Positions 1 to 5,883 of a stretch of DNA of 6,626 nucleotides are shown one piece after another (the stretch's first letter is position 1; the number at the start of each line of letters is the position of its first letter). This DNA is from Treponema sp. (GTDB lineage Bacteria; Spirochaetota; Spirochaetia; Treponematales; Treponemataceae), in contig JAITOJ010000133.1 in assembly GCA_031290005.1 (NCBI GenBank), positions 1-6,626 on the forward strand. The letters run 5' to 3'. Position numbers and translations under genes: made by a program. Under the pieces are notes generated by a model that did no database searches, was not told the DNA's origin, and saw only the letters and a list, made by a program, of their open reading frames with translations.

Positions 1-51
1 ATCAATAAAATCACCCCCCCAACCCCCACCCCCTACAAATAACAAAATGGT

Positions 52-154
52 ATAAAACTATTTTTTTTTGTGCCCGTGTTTTTGTTTGCCCCCCCCCCCC
101 CCCCCCCCCCCGGGGGATAAAACTAGCTTTACTTTTATTCGTTGTTTTGTTTGC
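52..154. repeat. Imperfect direct repeat (two 38-nt copies) flanking a C23-G5 homopolymer
   Basis: A copy at 52-89 and a copy at 117-154 align without gaps at 28 of 38 positions. Both begin ATAAAACTA and end GTTTGC. Between them lie 23 consecutive C (89-111) and 5 G (112-116). The left copy looks like a degraded version of the right one, with T runs and C/G replacing mixed bases. C-rich runs continue leftward (13-33). Read on the minus strand this is a run into poly-G, as expected for low-quality read ends at a contig edge. A true slippage-prone tract at the 5' end of the surface-protein gene is the alternative. Confidence 0.6.
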
Positions 155-680
155 GGCAAGCGCGCAGAGTGAGGAAGTCTGGCTCACCCTGCAAAGGGAC
201 AGCGGGCTTGCCATTACCGGGTATACCGGCATTGAAACGGTAGTTGCCATACCGGAAACTATAAACGAAGCGCCGGTACTCGCTATCGGAGACAAGGCGT
301 TCCTCCGTAAGCTGCTGACCAGCGTTACTATTCCTGCGGGGGTAACTACCATCGGACAGTTCGCCCTTGCCTACAACCAACTGACCGGCGTGGCTCTCCC
401 CGCCTCTGTGACCGTCATAGGACGATACGCCTTTGCCAACAATAGCTTGACGGAGATGACTTTTCCCAATGGCGTTACTAGTATTGAAGATTTTGCGTTT
501 TATCTCAACCGATTGATTTCGGTCACTATTCCGGCGAATGTGGCGGTTGGCCCCAAAGCAATAGACAACAGTTTTGCCGCCTTTTATACTGAAAATGAAA
601 AGAAAGCCGGAACCTATACCTACGCCAACAACAGGTGGGCATACAACGCGGAAATCACGCTTAATGCGGACCCCGACTGA
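117..680 (+). CDS. Small secreted BspA-type leucine-rich-repeat protein (5' end uncertain)
   Basis: This is a probable exported or surface protein of the BspA-like LRR family, found in Treponema and other host-associated bacteria and generally linked to adhesion or host contact. The first recognised start codon in frame is TTG at 147, but the frame is open upstream, and 117-164 encodes a convincing signal peptide (IKLALLLFVVLFAASA) that a start at 147 would cut in half. I therefore place the gene from 117, although ATA there is not a likely start. The true start was probably ATG directly before ATA-AAA-CTA and is lost in the disturbed tract. Counting from 117, residues 67-88, 89-110 and 111-132 are three 22-residue repeats of the pattern LTxVxxPxxVTxIGxxAFxxNx. 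A weaker repeat precedes them (about 38-66) and a degenerate one follows. The tail (FYTENEKKAGTYTY, then NNRW) is typical of termite-gut treponeme BspA proteins. At 187 residues it is short for the family. Its exact function is unknown. Confidence 0.75.
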   Translation: MKLALLLFVVLFAASAQSEEVWLTLQRDSGLAITGYTGIETVVAIPETINEAPVLAIGDKAFLRKLLTSVTIPAGVTTIGQFALAYNQLTGVALPASVTVIGRYAFANNSLTEMTFPNGVTSIEDFAFYLNRLISVTIPANVAVGPKAIDNSFAAFYTENEKKAGTYTYANNRWAYNAEITLNADPD

Positions 681-769
681 GCGGCTTTTTTCCAAAAATA
701 CCGCTGGGTGAAGCCCCCACAATCGTGGGGAAGAAGACCCTTCTACGCCGCGGTAGCCGCACAGAGGGT
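680..769. other. Intergenic hairpin cluster, possible termination or processing region
   Basis: Three inverted repeats follow the LRR gene stop. AGCGG (680-684) pairs with CCGCT (701-705), with an inner TTTTT/AAAAA stem and a 3-nt loop. CCCCAC (715-720) pairs with GTGGGG (725-730) around the loop AATC. ACCCT (737-741) pairs with AGGGT (765-769), enclosing CTAC/GTAG (743-746/753-756). None is followed by a U tract on the + strand, so none is a canonical intrinsic terminator. The position between two transcription units suggests a role in ending or protecting the upstream mRNA, which is inference. Confidence 0.3.
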
Positions 770-775
770 AAGGGA

Positions 776-804
776 TTGACAAAAAAAAATCCTTCCGCTA
801 ACAT
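776..804 (+). promoter_or_regulatory. Sigma70-type promoter of the thiamine transport operon
   Basis: TTGACA (776-781) is a perfect -35 box. TAACAT (799-804) matches the -10 consensus at 4 of 6 positions. The spacer is 17 nt and begins with an A run. The predicted transcription start falls near 811, at the first bases of the TPP riboswitch P1 stem, which is where it should be for a riboswitch-controlled leader. This agreement makes the call stronger than the -10 box alone would. Confidence 0.75.
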
Positions 805-811
805 ACAATCA

Positions 812-915
812 CTATTCGGGGTGGTTGATTGCCCGCAGGGGAACCTGAGCGCATGATGCCTGAGATTATACCCGCTGAACCTGATCCGGATAATGCCGGC
901 GTAGGGAGCGCGTAG
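812..915 (+). promoter_or_regulatory. TPP riboswitch (THI element)
   Basis: This mRNA aptamer binds thiamine pyrophosphate and turns down the downstream genes. The conserved core is all present in order: CGGGGTG (817-823), CTGAGA (860-865), ATACCCG (868-874), ACCTGATC (879-886), GGATAATGCC (888-897) and CGTAGGGA (900-907). P1 can form between 812-817 and 910-915 (five of six pairs, one a wobble). P5 is the CCGG (886-889) / CCGG (896-899) stem. The P3 arm (about 824-859) is longer than in the E. coli thiM element and contains its own CCC-GCA-GGG hairpin (832-840). Length variation in P3 is normal in this family. It lies about 75 nt upstream of thiB, which fits the known thiamine regulon. Confidence 0.96.
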
Positions 916-949
916 ACAAAAATCAGATACAGCGCCAAGCGGTTTTAGT

Positions 950-985
950 GACTCTCCCCCGAAACTATTTTTCGTAAGGAGTGTC
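950..985 (+). promoter_or_regulatory. Putative Shine-Dalgarno-sequestering hairpin (riboswitch expression platform)
   Basis: GACTCTCC (950-957) can pair with GGAGTGTC (978-985) at seven of eight positions. An inner stem CGAAA/TTTCG (960-964/970-974) closes the loop. The 3' strand of the outer stem contains most of the thiB ribosome binding site AAGGAG (976-981). A competing pairing exists between GGGAG (904-908), at the 3' edge of the riboswitch core, and CTCCC (954-958), which would free the site. The arrangement suggests translational OFF control when TPP is bound. No terminator hairpin with a U tract is seen in the leader. The pairings are read from the sequence; the mechanism is inferred. 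Confidence 0.6.
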
Positions 986-989
986 TGTT

Positions 990-2015
990 ATGAACAGCAA
1001 AACAGCAACGCGAATTGCCGGCCTTGCGGCCGCCCTCCTGGGGGTATTCCCTGTTTTTGCCAGGGGCAGCCGAGACGCGCAAAACAGCGCGGCACAGAAC
1101 AATGAAGTAGTCGTCTGGACTTACGACTCTTTCAATTCCGAATGGGGATCAGGCCCGGGCGTTGCTGCCCGATTCTTTGAAGAAACCGGTATCCGCGTTC
1201 GGTGGGTGAGCCACGGGGACGCGGGAACCATGCTTTCACGCCTCCTCCTGGAAGACGGCGCCGGAGCGGACATCATTCTGGGACTTGACCAGAATCTGGC
1301 CGGACGCGCCCTCGCTTCCGGGCTTCTGGAAGCCTGCAAACCGACCGGGGCGGAAAAGATTTTCCCCGAACTCGTTGTTGACCAAGACTTCCGCCTGATT
1401 CCCTTTGATTACAGCTACTTCGCCATTATCTACGACAGCGAAGCCGTACCCGTTCCGCCGCAAAGCCTGGAAGACCTGACTGCTCCATCTCGCAAAAACA
1501 GCCTTATCCTGATGGATCCCCGCACATCATCCCCCGGCCTGGGCTTTCTGGCCTGGACAAAGGCAGCCTACGGCCCGGCCTGGGCTGAGTACTGGCAGCG
1601 TCTTGCCCCGTCAATCCTCACCGTGGCCGAAAGCTGGGACACAGGGTACGGCCTTTTTACCGCCGGTGAAGCGCCCCTGGCGCTCTCGTACTCAACCAGT
1701 CCGGGCTATCACCTGGAATACGAGAAAACCGAACGGTATAAGGCCGCGCTCTTTACGGAAGGTCATCCTGTGCAGATTGAGCTTGCGGGACTTTTGGCCG
1801 GAGCAAAAAACAAGGCAAATGCCCGGCGATTTCTCGATTTTATGCTTACCCCTTCGTTTCAAGACAGTATCCCACTGACCAACTGGATGTATCCGGTTAT
1901 CGACATTCCTTTGCCGGCTTCCTACCGGATAAACACCAAGCCCGGCAAAACCCTGAAAACAGAGCCGGTCACCAGCGAAGAACTGAACCGTTGGGCAGCG
2001 GTTTTAAAAAACTGA
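990..2015 (+). CDS. thiB: Thiamine ABC transporter, periplasmic binding protein ThiB
   Basis: This is the periplasmic solute-binding protein that captures thiamine, TMP and TPP and delivers them to ThiPQ. The ATG at 990 is chosen because AAGGAG (976-981) lies 8 nt upstream. An in-frame GTG at 981 overlaps that site and is unlikely. The product has 341 residues, near the usual size of about 330. A Sec signal peptide with a hydrophobic core covers roughly residues 9-24, with likely cleavage after FA (24). There is no lipobox cysteine. Segments characteristic of ThiB include WTYDSF (43-48), ILGLDQNL (96-103), the PFDYSYFAIIYDS stretch (138-150), SSPGLGFL (180-187), TVAESWDTGYGLF (211-223), LSYSTSPGYH (232-241) and NWMYP (298-302). 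It is the first gene of the operon and sits directly under the TPP riboswitch, which independently supports a thiamine ligand. Four nt separate it from thiP. Confidence 0.95.
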   Translation: MNSKTATRIAGLAAALLGVFPVFARGSRDAQNSAAQNNEVVVWTYDSFNSEWGSGPGVAARFFEETGIRVRWVSHGDAGTMLSRLLLEDGAGADIILGLDQNLAGRALASGLLEACKPTGAEKIFPELVVDQDFRLIPFDYSYFAIIYDSEAVPVPPQSLEDLTAPSRKNSLILMDPRTSSPGLGFLAWTKAAYGPAWAEYWQRLAPSILTVAESWDTGYGLFTAGEAPLALSYSTSPGYHLEYEKTERYKAALFTEGHPVQIELAGLLAGAKNKANARRFLDFMLTPSFQDSIPLTNWMYPVIDIPLPASYRINTKPGKTLKTEPVTSEELNRWAAVLKN

Positions 2016-2019
2016 AACC

Positions 2020-3702
2020 ATGAAAAACGGTATCCCCGCGTCTGTGCGGCAATCCCGCCGGTATCTTTGGGCTTTTGCCCTGATACCGGTTGGAGTGGCG
2101 CTGTTTGCCTTTATCTTACCCTACAAGGCGGCGCTTGCCTTGAGCCTGGGGGGGGGGGCCGCTTTCCGGCTTTTTATCCCCTCCTCCCTGAGGTTTACGA
2201 TTATTCAAGCCTTTTTCAGCGTCCTGCTTGCCCTGGCAATCGGCCTGCCCGGCGCATGGTTTTTAAGCGGCAGCAATACGTCCGGCGCCGATTCCCCCGG
2301 GCGAAAGGTATGGCGTCCGCTCATCCGGGCTTTTATGGGCATTCCCTTTGCCCTGCCGCCCCTATTGGCTGCCCTGGGCTTTGTGCTTTTTTGGGGGAAT
2401 TCCGGCTGGGCGAACCGAATCCTTGCGGGACTGACAGGCGCGCCGTCCGGCCCTTTGCGGATTCTGTACCGGCCGGAGGCCGTTATCCTGGCCCACGGCT
2501 TTTATAATTTTCCCCTGATTATACGCCTGGCAGGAGACGCTTTTTCCCGGATACGCCGTTCATATTCCGCTCCGGCGGCCAGCCTGGGCTCTTCCCCGTT
2601 TGGCGTTTTTTGTACGGTCATCCTCCCTCTGGCCCTGCCTTCCATTATGGCCGCAGCGCTCCTGGTGTTCCTCTATTGCTTCACCAGCTTTGCGGTGGTG
2701 CTGGTCCTGGGCGGCGGGCCAAAGGCGACAACCCTGGCAGTGGAAATCTACCGCTACGCCCGGGTCACCCTGGACTACGCCAGCGCCGGACAACTTGCTC
2801 TTGCGGAAACAGGCATTGCGGGGATTGTGTTTCTGGCCTATCTGTTCTTTGAACAGAAAAGCCGGTCTCTTGCTGTTCAGGAAACTGCCATGCGCCCCTG
2901 GGGAAAAAACCGTCACAGCAGTGCGGTCAAGATAGTCTGTCTTGCACTGCCGGCTTTGCTTGTCCTGGCTCCCTTGTTCTCGGTTCCGCTGGAATCTTTT
3001 TTGTACCGCCAGTCCCGTTCAGCCCTGCCCGCCCTGTCCCTGCGGTGGTGGCATTCCCTGGGGAATACCCTGCTCCCCTGCCTGGGCCGCTCTCTGCTTT
3101 TGGCGTCCCTGTCGGCAACCGCGGCCTGTGTTCTGGCAATTTTGACTGCGGCGGCAGCGCTTCCTGTGGAAAGGCGGGCCCCGGGAAACGCCCCAAGGCT
3201 TCCAGATACCATTGCGGGCATCCTGGTCCGCCTCTGCGCCACTGCGCCCGCGGCATCCTCCGGTATCGTGTTAGGACTGGGCTGGATAAGTTTTTACGGC
3301 AGGGAACAATCCCGAAATATTCTGGCGCTGGCCGCTGTCCACGCCATGGCCGCCCTCCCCTTCGCCTTTAATTCGGTTTATCAGGGATTTTTGTCCCTTC
3401 CCGCGAACACCCTTGCCGCCGCGTCGGTGCTGGGCGCCGGCCCTTTCCGGCGGCTGGTCACCCTTGAAATTCCCCTGTCCGCGGGGCGCATACGCTCCGC
3501 CTGGGGGTTTTCCGCAGCCCTCAGCCTGGGGGAACTCTCCGCTGTCCTTATGCTCGGCATGGAAGACTGGGAAACTCTCCCGCTCTACATTTACCGCGCC
3601 GCCGGAGCTTACCGCTACGGGGCCGCCTGCGCAGCGGGAACCCTGCTCATACTGTGCAGCCTGGGGGCGTTCCTGTTATCGGAGGTAAAATCGTCATGCT
3701 AG
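2020..3702 (+). CDS. thiP: Thiamine ABC transporter, permease ThiP
   Basis: This inner-membrane permease forms the channel of the thiamine/TPP importer. Its 560 residues comprise two fused binding-protein-dependent transport domains, with about 12 membrane segments in all. This is the expected architecture, with ThiP carrying both halves in one chain. The first EAA-like cytoplasmic loop, which contacts the ATPase, is around ASLGSSPFGVFCTVILPLALP (residues 187-207). The second is around ASVLGAGPFRRLVTLEIPL (468-486). A charged linker near 280-303 separates the halves. The ATG at 2020 follows the thiB stop by 4 nt and has no clear ribosome binding site, so translation is probably coupled to thiB. 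The 3' end overlaps thiQ by 7 nt. Codons 43-47 contain a run of 11 G (2148-2158). One extra G would end the protein at 2507, and one fewer would end it at 2189-2191. The present length keeps the gene intact. Confidence 0.93.
   Translation: MKNGIPASVRQSRRYLWAFALIPVGVALFAFILPYKAALALSLGGGAAFRLFIPSSLRFTIIQAFFSVLLALAIGLPGAWFLSGSNTSGADSPGRKVWRPLIRAFMGIPFALPPLLAALGFVLFWGNSGWANRILAGLTGAPSGPLRILYRPEAVILAHGFYNFPLIIRLAGDAFSRIRRSYSAPAASLGSSPFGVFCTVILPLALPSIMAAALLVFLYCFTSFAVVLVLGGGPKATTLAVEIYRYARVTLDYASAGQLALAETGIAGIVFLAYLFFEQKSRSLAVQETAMRPWGKNRHSSAVKIVCLALPALLVLAPLFSVPLESFLYRQSRSALPALSLRWWHSLGNTLLPCLGRSLLLASLSATAACVLAILTAAAALPVERRAPGNAPRLPDTIAGILVRLCATAPAASSGIVLGLGWISFYGREQSRNILALAAVHAMAALPFAFNSVYQGFLSLPANTLAAASVLGAGPFRRLVTLEIPLSAGRIRSAWGFSAALSLGELSAVLMLGMEDWETLPLYIYRAAGAYRYGAACAAGTLLILCSLGAFLLSEVKSSC
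2148..2158 (+). repeat. G11 homopolymer inside thiP
   Basis: Eleven consecutive G lie within codons for Leu-Gly-Gly-Gly-Ala near the N-terminus of ThiP. Tracts of this length are prone to slipped-strand replication error and, in Treponema pallidum, poly-G tracts are known to vary in length and affect gene expression. The tract is seen directly; a switching role here is unproven. Confidence 0.85.
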
Positions 3703-4406
3703 AACTGCGCGGAGTCAGAAAATGTTTTGGAGACTTTTCGCTTGAGCTGGATATTGCCGTCAACAGCGGGGAGACCCTGGCGCTCACCGGGCCCTCTGGA
3801 TGCGGCAAGACTACCGCCCTCAATCTGATTGCCGGCCTGCTTGATGTTGACGCGGGAGACATACTGATTGACGGGGTTTCGGTAAGGACGCTGCCGCCGT
3901 GGAAACGGAATATTTCTCTGGTTTTTCAGGATTTCGCCCTGTTCCCCCATCTTTCGGTGAAACAGAACATCGAATACGGGCCTTTCATCCACCGGTTCCC
4001 CCGGAAAGAGCGGGAGGCGCTTGCCGCGAAGATGCTGCGTTTGGTTCGCCTTGAGGGATACGAAAAACGGCGGACCGATACCCTGTCGGGCGGGGAAAAA
4101 CAGCGAGTCGCCATTGCCCGCGCCCTGGCCGTCCAGCCTGCGGTGCTGCTCCTGGACGAGCCTTTTTCAGGGCTGGATACCCCGCTCCGCCAGGAACTCC
4201 GGCGGGAATTCCTGAGTATCCGGCAACAGTCCGGAGCGCCCTGGGTGCTGGTCACCCATGACCGGGAAGAAGCGGAAGAACTGGGCGACCGGATTGTTCA
4301 GATGGACAGGGGCCGCATCACCGGCATATTCACGCGTCCGGTAGACATTTCCAGCAGAGCCAGGTATACTTTCTGTAATTCGGAGGTTGATTTATGGAAA
4401 AGATAA
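3696..4406 (+). CDS. thiQ: Thiamine ABC transporter, ATP-binding protein ThiQ
   Basis: This is the cytoplasmic ATPase that powers the ThiB-ThiP importer. The ATG at 3696 overlaps the thiP stop by 7 nt and is preceded by GGAGG (3681-3685) with 10 nt spacing. A GTG at 3654 in the same frame would add 14 residues that do not look like an ABC N-terminus. The product has 236 residues, the normal size for ThiQ. All ATPase motifs are intact: Walker A GPSGCGKTT (32-40), Q-loop Q78 in VFQDFALFPH, signature LSGGEKQ (130-136), Walker B VLLLDEP (150-156), D-loop SGLD (158-161) and the switch histidine H188 in VTHD. Adjacency to thiB and thiP assigns the substrate; the ATPase sequence alone would allow any importer of the CUT1/Fe/thiamine type. 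The C-terminus is short, with no regulatory TOBE domain. The last 13 nt overlap the next gene. Confidence 0.94.
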   Translation: MLELRGVRKCFGDFSLELDIAVNSGETLALTGPSGCGKTTALNLIAGLLDVDAGDILIDGVSVRTLPPWKRNISLVFQDFALFPHLSVKQNIEYGPFIHRFPRKEREALAAKMLRLVRLEGYEKRRTDTLSGGEKQRVAIARALAVQPAVLLLDEPFSGLDTPLRQELRREFLSIRQQSGAPWVLVTHDREEAEELGDRIVQMDRGRITGIFTRPVDISSRARYTFCNSEVDLWKR

Positions 4407-4600
4407 CACTGAAAGTAAACGGTATGTCCTGCGAACACTGCGTCAAGGCAGTAACTCAGGCGGCAAAATCTCTGGCGGGAGTACAGAAAGTCACGGTTGA
4501 TTTGAAAGCCGGAGACGCGGCCATTGAGTATGACCCGGCGAAGACCTCGCTGGACGCGATTAAAGCCGCCATTGAGGATCAGGGGTACGAGGTTCCCTGA
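4394..4600 (+). CDS. Heavy-metal-associated (HMA) domain protein, CopZ-like metal chaperone
   Basis: This 68-residue protein consists of one HMA domain (Pfam HMA fold, beta-alpha-beta-beta-alpha-beta). It carries the metal-binding motif GMSCEHC (residues 10-16), whose two cysteines (13 and 16) bind a soft metal ion, most often Cu(I). It ends with GYEVP, as single-domain CopZ/Atx1-type chaperones do. Such proteins pass copper to P1B-type ATPases or to regulators; no such partner is in this window. The ATG at 4394 follows GGAGG (4382-4386) by 7 nt, a strong ribosome binding site located inside thiQ. The reading frame starts 13 nt before the thiQ stop, so it should share the thi transcript and its TPP control. 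The 3' end overlaps the oppositely oriented J-domain gene by 41 bp. The metal could also be zinc or mercury. The name copZ is plausible but not assigned, because specificity cannot be read from the motif. Confidence 0.9.
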   Translation: MEKITLKVNGMSCEHCVKAVTQAAKSLAGVQKVTVDLKAGDAAIEYDPAKTSLDAIKAAIEDQGYEVP

Positions 4601-5342
4601 ACGCCTCCTGATAGTACCGGGCGGCGTTGCGCATATCCCCCATTTTCTCGTAGATTTCTCCCATGTTGTGCAGAAGCCGGTTGTTTGTGTCGCTGTCCAG
4701 GTCAAGCTCCAGGGCTTTTTCCCAAGCGTCCAGGGCAAGTTCACCGGAAACGCCGCTCTCGGTCTGGCGTAACAGCACAAATTTGGTGAATGACACCACT
4801 TCGGGAAAAAAGGTTCGGAAATAGGGGGAGCGTTTTTCTGAAACCATAATGTTCAGCAGCAGCAGGGCCGCCTCATAGTACTGATTGCGGAGCGTCAGTT
4901 CTTCCGCCAGGATGAAGCCGAAGTCCATGGCCTCTGACCGAGAAAACCACCGGGCAAACAGAAACCCGTCTTTACCGGCGGAAAGCCGCAGATATTCGGC
5001 CACCGCATCGTCTTCCCGATTGTGGAGCAAATCGAACAGCACCAGTTTGCAGCGGCTTTCTTCGTCTGTGCGGGCGAGGAGCCATGCGCGGTAATCGAAG
5101 GAAGCTTTCCCGGCTTTTGTCCGGCCCCGCCGTCCCTGATGAGGGAAGGATGAATCAAAGAGGGCGCGGTGTTTGACGTCAGAAAGTATTTCGTAGGCTT
5201 TGGCGACAACAGCGAACTGTTCGCTATTGTCGCCGCCGACATCGGGGTGGAATTCCTTGGCTTTTTTCCGGTAGGCTCGCTTTATTTCCGAAAGAGAGGC
5301 CTCAGGAGAAACTCCCAGCAGCGCATAGTAATTTTCCATCAT
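4560..5342 (-). CDS. J-domain protein with C-terminal TPR-like repeat
   Basis: This is a probable Hsp70 (DnaK) co-chaperone of the DnaJ-like, type III class. The N-terminal J domain covers about residues 3-65 (NYYALLGVSPEAS... through YEILSDVKHRALFD). The invariant HPD motif is at 32-34, and the basic helix II (KRAYRKKAKE, 21-30) docks on Hsp70. There is no G/F region, zinc-finger cysteine repeat or DnaJ C-terminal beta domain, so it is not canonical DnaJ. The middle (about 82-200) is mostly helical and unrecognised. Residues about 203-250 resemble a tetratricopeptide repeat (ALDAWEKALELD, then a helix pair ending in ARYYQEAF), suggesting client or partner binding. Two tandem ATG codons (5342 and 5339) are possible starts, and neither has a clear ribosome binding site. 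It starts 25 nt after the stop of the upstream gene, so the two are probably co-transcribed. It overlaps the HMA gene tail to tail by 41 bp. Confidence 0.88.
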   Translation of the reverse strand: MMENYYALLGVSPEASLSEIKRAYRKKAKEFHPDVGGDNSEQFAVVAKAYEILSDVKHRALFDSSFPHQGRRGRTKAGKASFDYRAWLLARTDEESRCKLVLFDLLHNREDDAVAEYLRLSAGKDGFLFARWFSRSEAMDFGFILAEELTLRNQYYEAALLLLNIMVSEKRSPYFRTFFPEVVSFTKFVLLRQTESGVSGELALDAWEKALELDLDSDTNNRLLHNMGEIYEKMGDMRNAARYYQEAFREPRTPDPQWRL

Positions 5343-5367
5343 TAAATATCAAACAGCAATCGAACTG

Positions 5368-5778
5368 TCAGCCCAAGCGTTTGCCTACATAGGCAGCATG
5401 GTCGCTGTTAAGCACCACATCGGAATAGTCCAGAAGCATCCCCTCTTTTTCCATTACCGACATCAGGTTATTGCAGGTTTTCCACGGAAACAGCCCGGAT
5501 TTTATAACCAGCGCACAGCCTTTTTTCCCGATGGCAGACCCCATTCGGGACAGCACTCCAGTCACCGCGGGGGATACCTTGCGTCCGAACATTCCCTGGC
5601 AAGTTACGACAACCGTCACATATTCGTACGGGGCGGCGCACAGATTTTCCGCGTCCGTCAGGGCGCATACCGAATCCATCGTATGTCCGTTGCTTGAAGC
5701 AGAGTGAATCAGCTTTTTGATTATTCCCGATGCTTTGACATCATCGTTCTTAAAAAAATACAGGAGCAGCATCCGCAT
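5368..5778 (-). CDS. Conserved hypothetical protein, possibly flavodoxin-like fold
   Basis: I do not recognise this 136-residue protein with certainty. The ATG at 5778 (MRMLLLYFFKND) is preceded by GGAGG (complement of 5784-5788) at 5 nt. An upstream in-frame ATG at 5826 would add 16 charged residues and has no such site. The pattern of strands and helices suggests an alpha/beta fold of the flavodoxin type: strand RMLLLYF (2-8), strand YVTVVVTCQ (53-61) followed by a glycine-containing turn (GMFG, 62-65), helix, GKKGCALVIKSG (84-95), helix with W99, then a final strand and helix ending YVGKRLG. The usual FMN phosphate-binding loop (T/S-x-T-G-x-T) after the first strand is not present, so FMN binding is doubtful. 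There are five cysteines (38, 47, 60, 88, 102). It lies 25 nt upstream of the J-domain gene on the same strand, which suggests a shared transcript. Function unknown. Confidence 0.75.
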   Translation of the reverse strand: MRMLLLYFFKNDDVKASGIIKKLIHSASSNGHTMDSVCALTDAENLCAAPYEYVTVVVTCQGMFGRKVSPAVTGVLSRMGSAIGKKGCALVIKSGLFPWKTCNNLMSVMEKEGMLLDYSDVVLNSDHAAYVGKRLG

Positions 5779-5797
5779 AAAAACCTCCGTTTCCTTA

Positions 5798-5826
5798 TTC
5801 ATACTGTTTTTGCGTTTTTTTTTCAA
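5798..5826 (-). promoter_or_regulatory. Candidate proximal promoter for the hypothetical/J-domain gene pair
   Basis: On the minus strand TTGAAA (complement of 5821-5826) and TATGAA (complement of 5798-5803) are separated by 17 nt that include an A9 run and a second A run. The predicted start near 5791 would give a leader of about 13 nt containing the GGAGG site. The -10 box is only 4 of 6 to consensus and the region is A-rich, so a chance match is possible. Confidence 0.4.
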
Positions 5827-5883
5827 GGCCTGAAAAGCAGCTCTCAGGCAGGGACAAAGCCCGCAAACGATCGCCCGGCAGCC

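Noticed and set aside
12..36. C-rich runs at the left edge considered as a G-quadruplex or CRISPR-like element
   Set aside because: No regular repeat-spacer pattern exists, and the composition matches the same low-quality edge as the C23 tract.
135..782. Long open frame on the minus strand opposite the LRR gene (215 codons)
   Set aside because: Its protein resembles nothing known, it runs through the promoter and hairpin region, and the + strand frame has clear 22-residue LRR repeats. It is a shadow produced by the repeat structure.
981..989. GTG at 981 as the thiB start
   Set aside because: Its first base is part of the AAGGAG ribosome site. The ATG at 990 has correct 8-nt spacing.
2067..2507. 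146-codon + strand frame inside thiP
   Set aside because: It is the +1 frame of thiP with no recognisable domain. It matters only as the product that one extra G in the G11 tract would create.
2560..3256. Several 100-120 codon frames on the minus strand opposite thiP
   Set aside because: They are Arg/Gly/Pro-rich translations typical of the complement of a GC-rich membrane protein gene and show no domain or ribosome site.
4298..4780. 160-codon minus strand frame crossing the HMA gene and the J-domain gene end
   Set aside because: It covers parts of three well-supported genes (thiQ, HMA and J-domain) in another frame and has no recognisable motif.
5825..5850. GCCTGA/TCAGGC hairpin next to a T9/A9 run, considered as a terminator
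   Set aside because: On the + strand the T run comes before the hairpin, and on the minus strand it reads as A after the hairpin. Neither direction gives the hairpin-then-U order of an intrinsic terminator.
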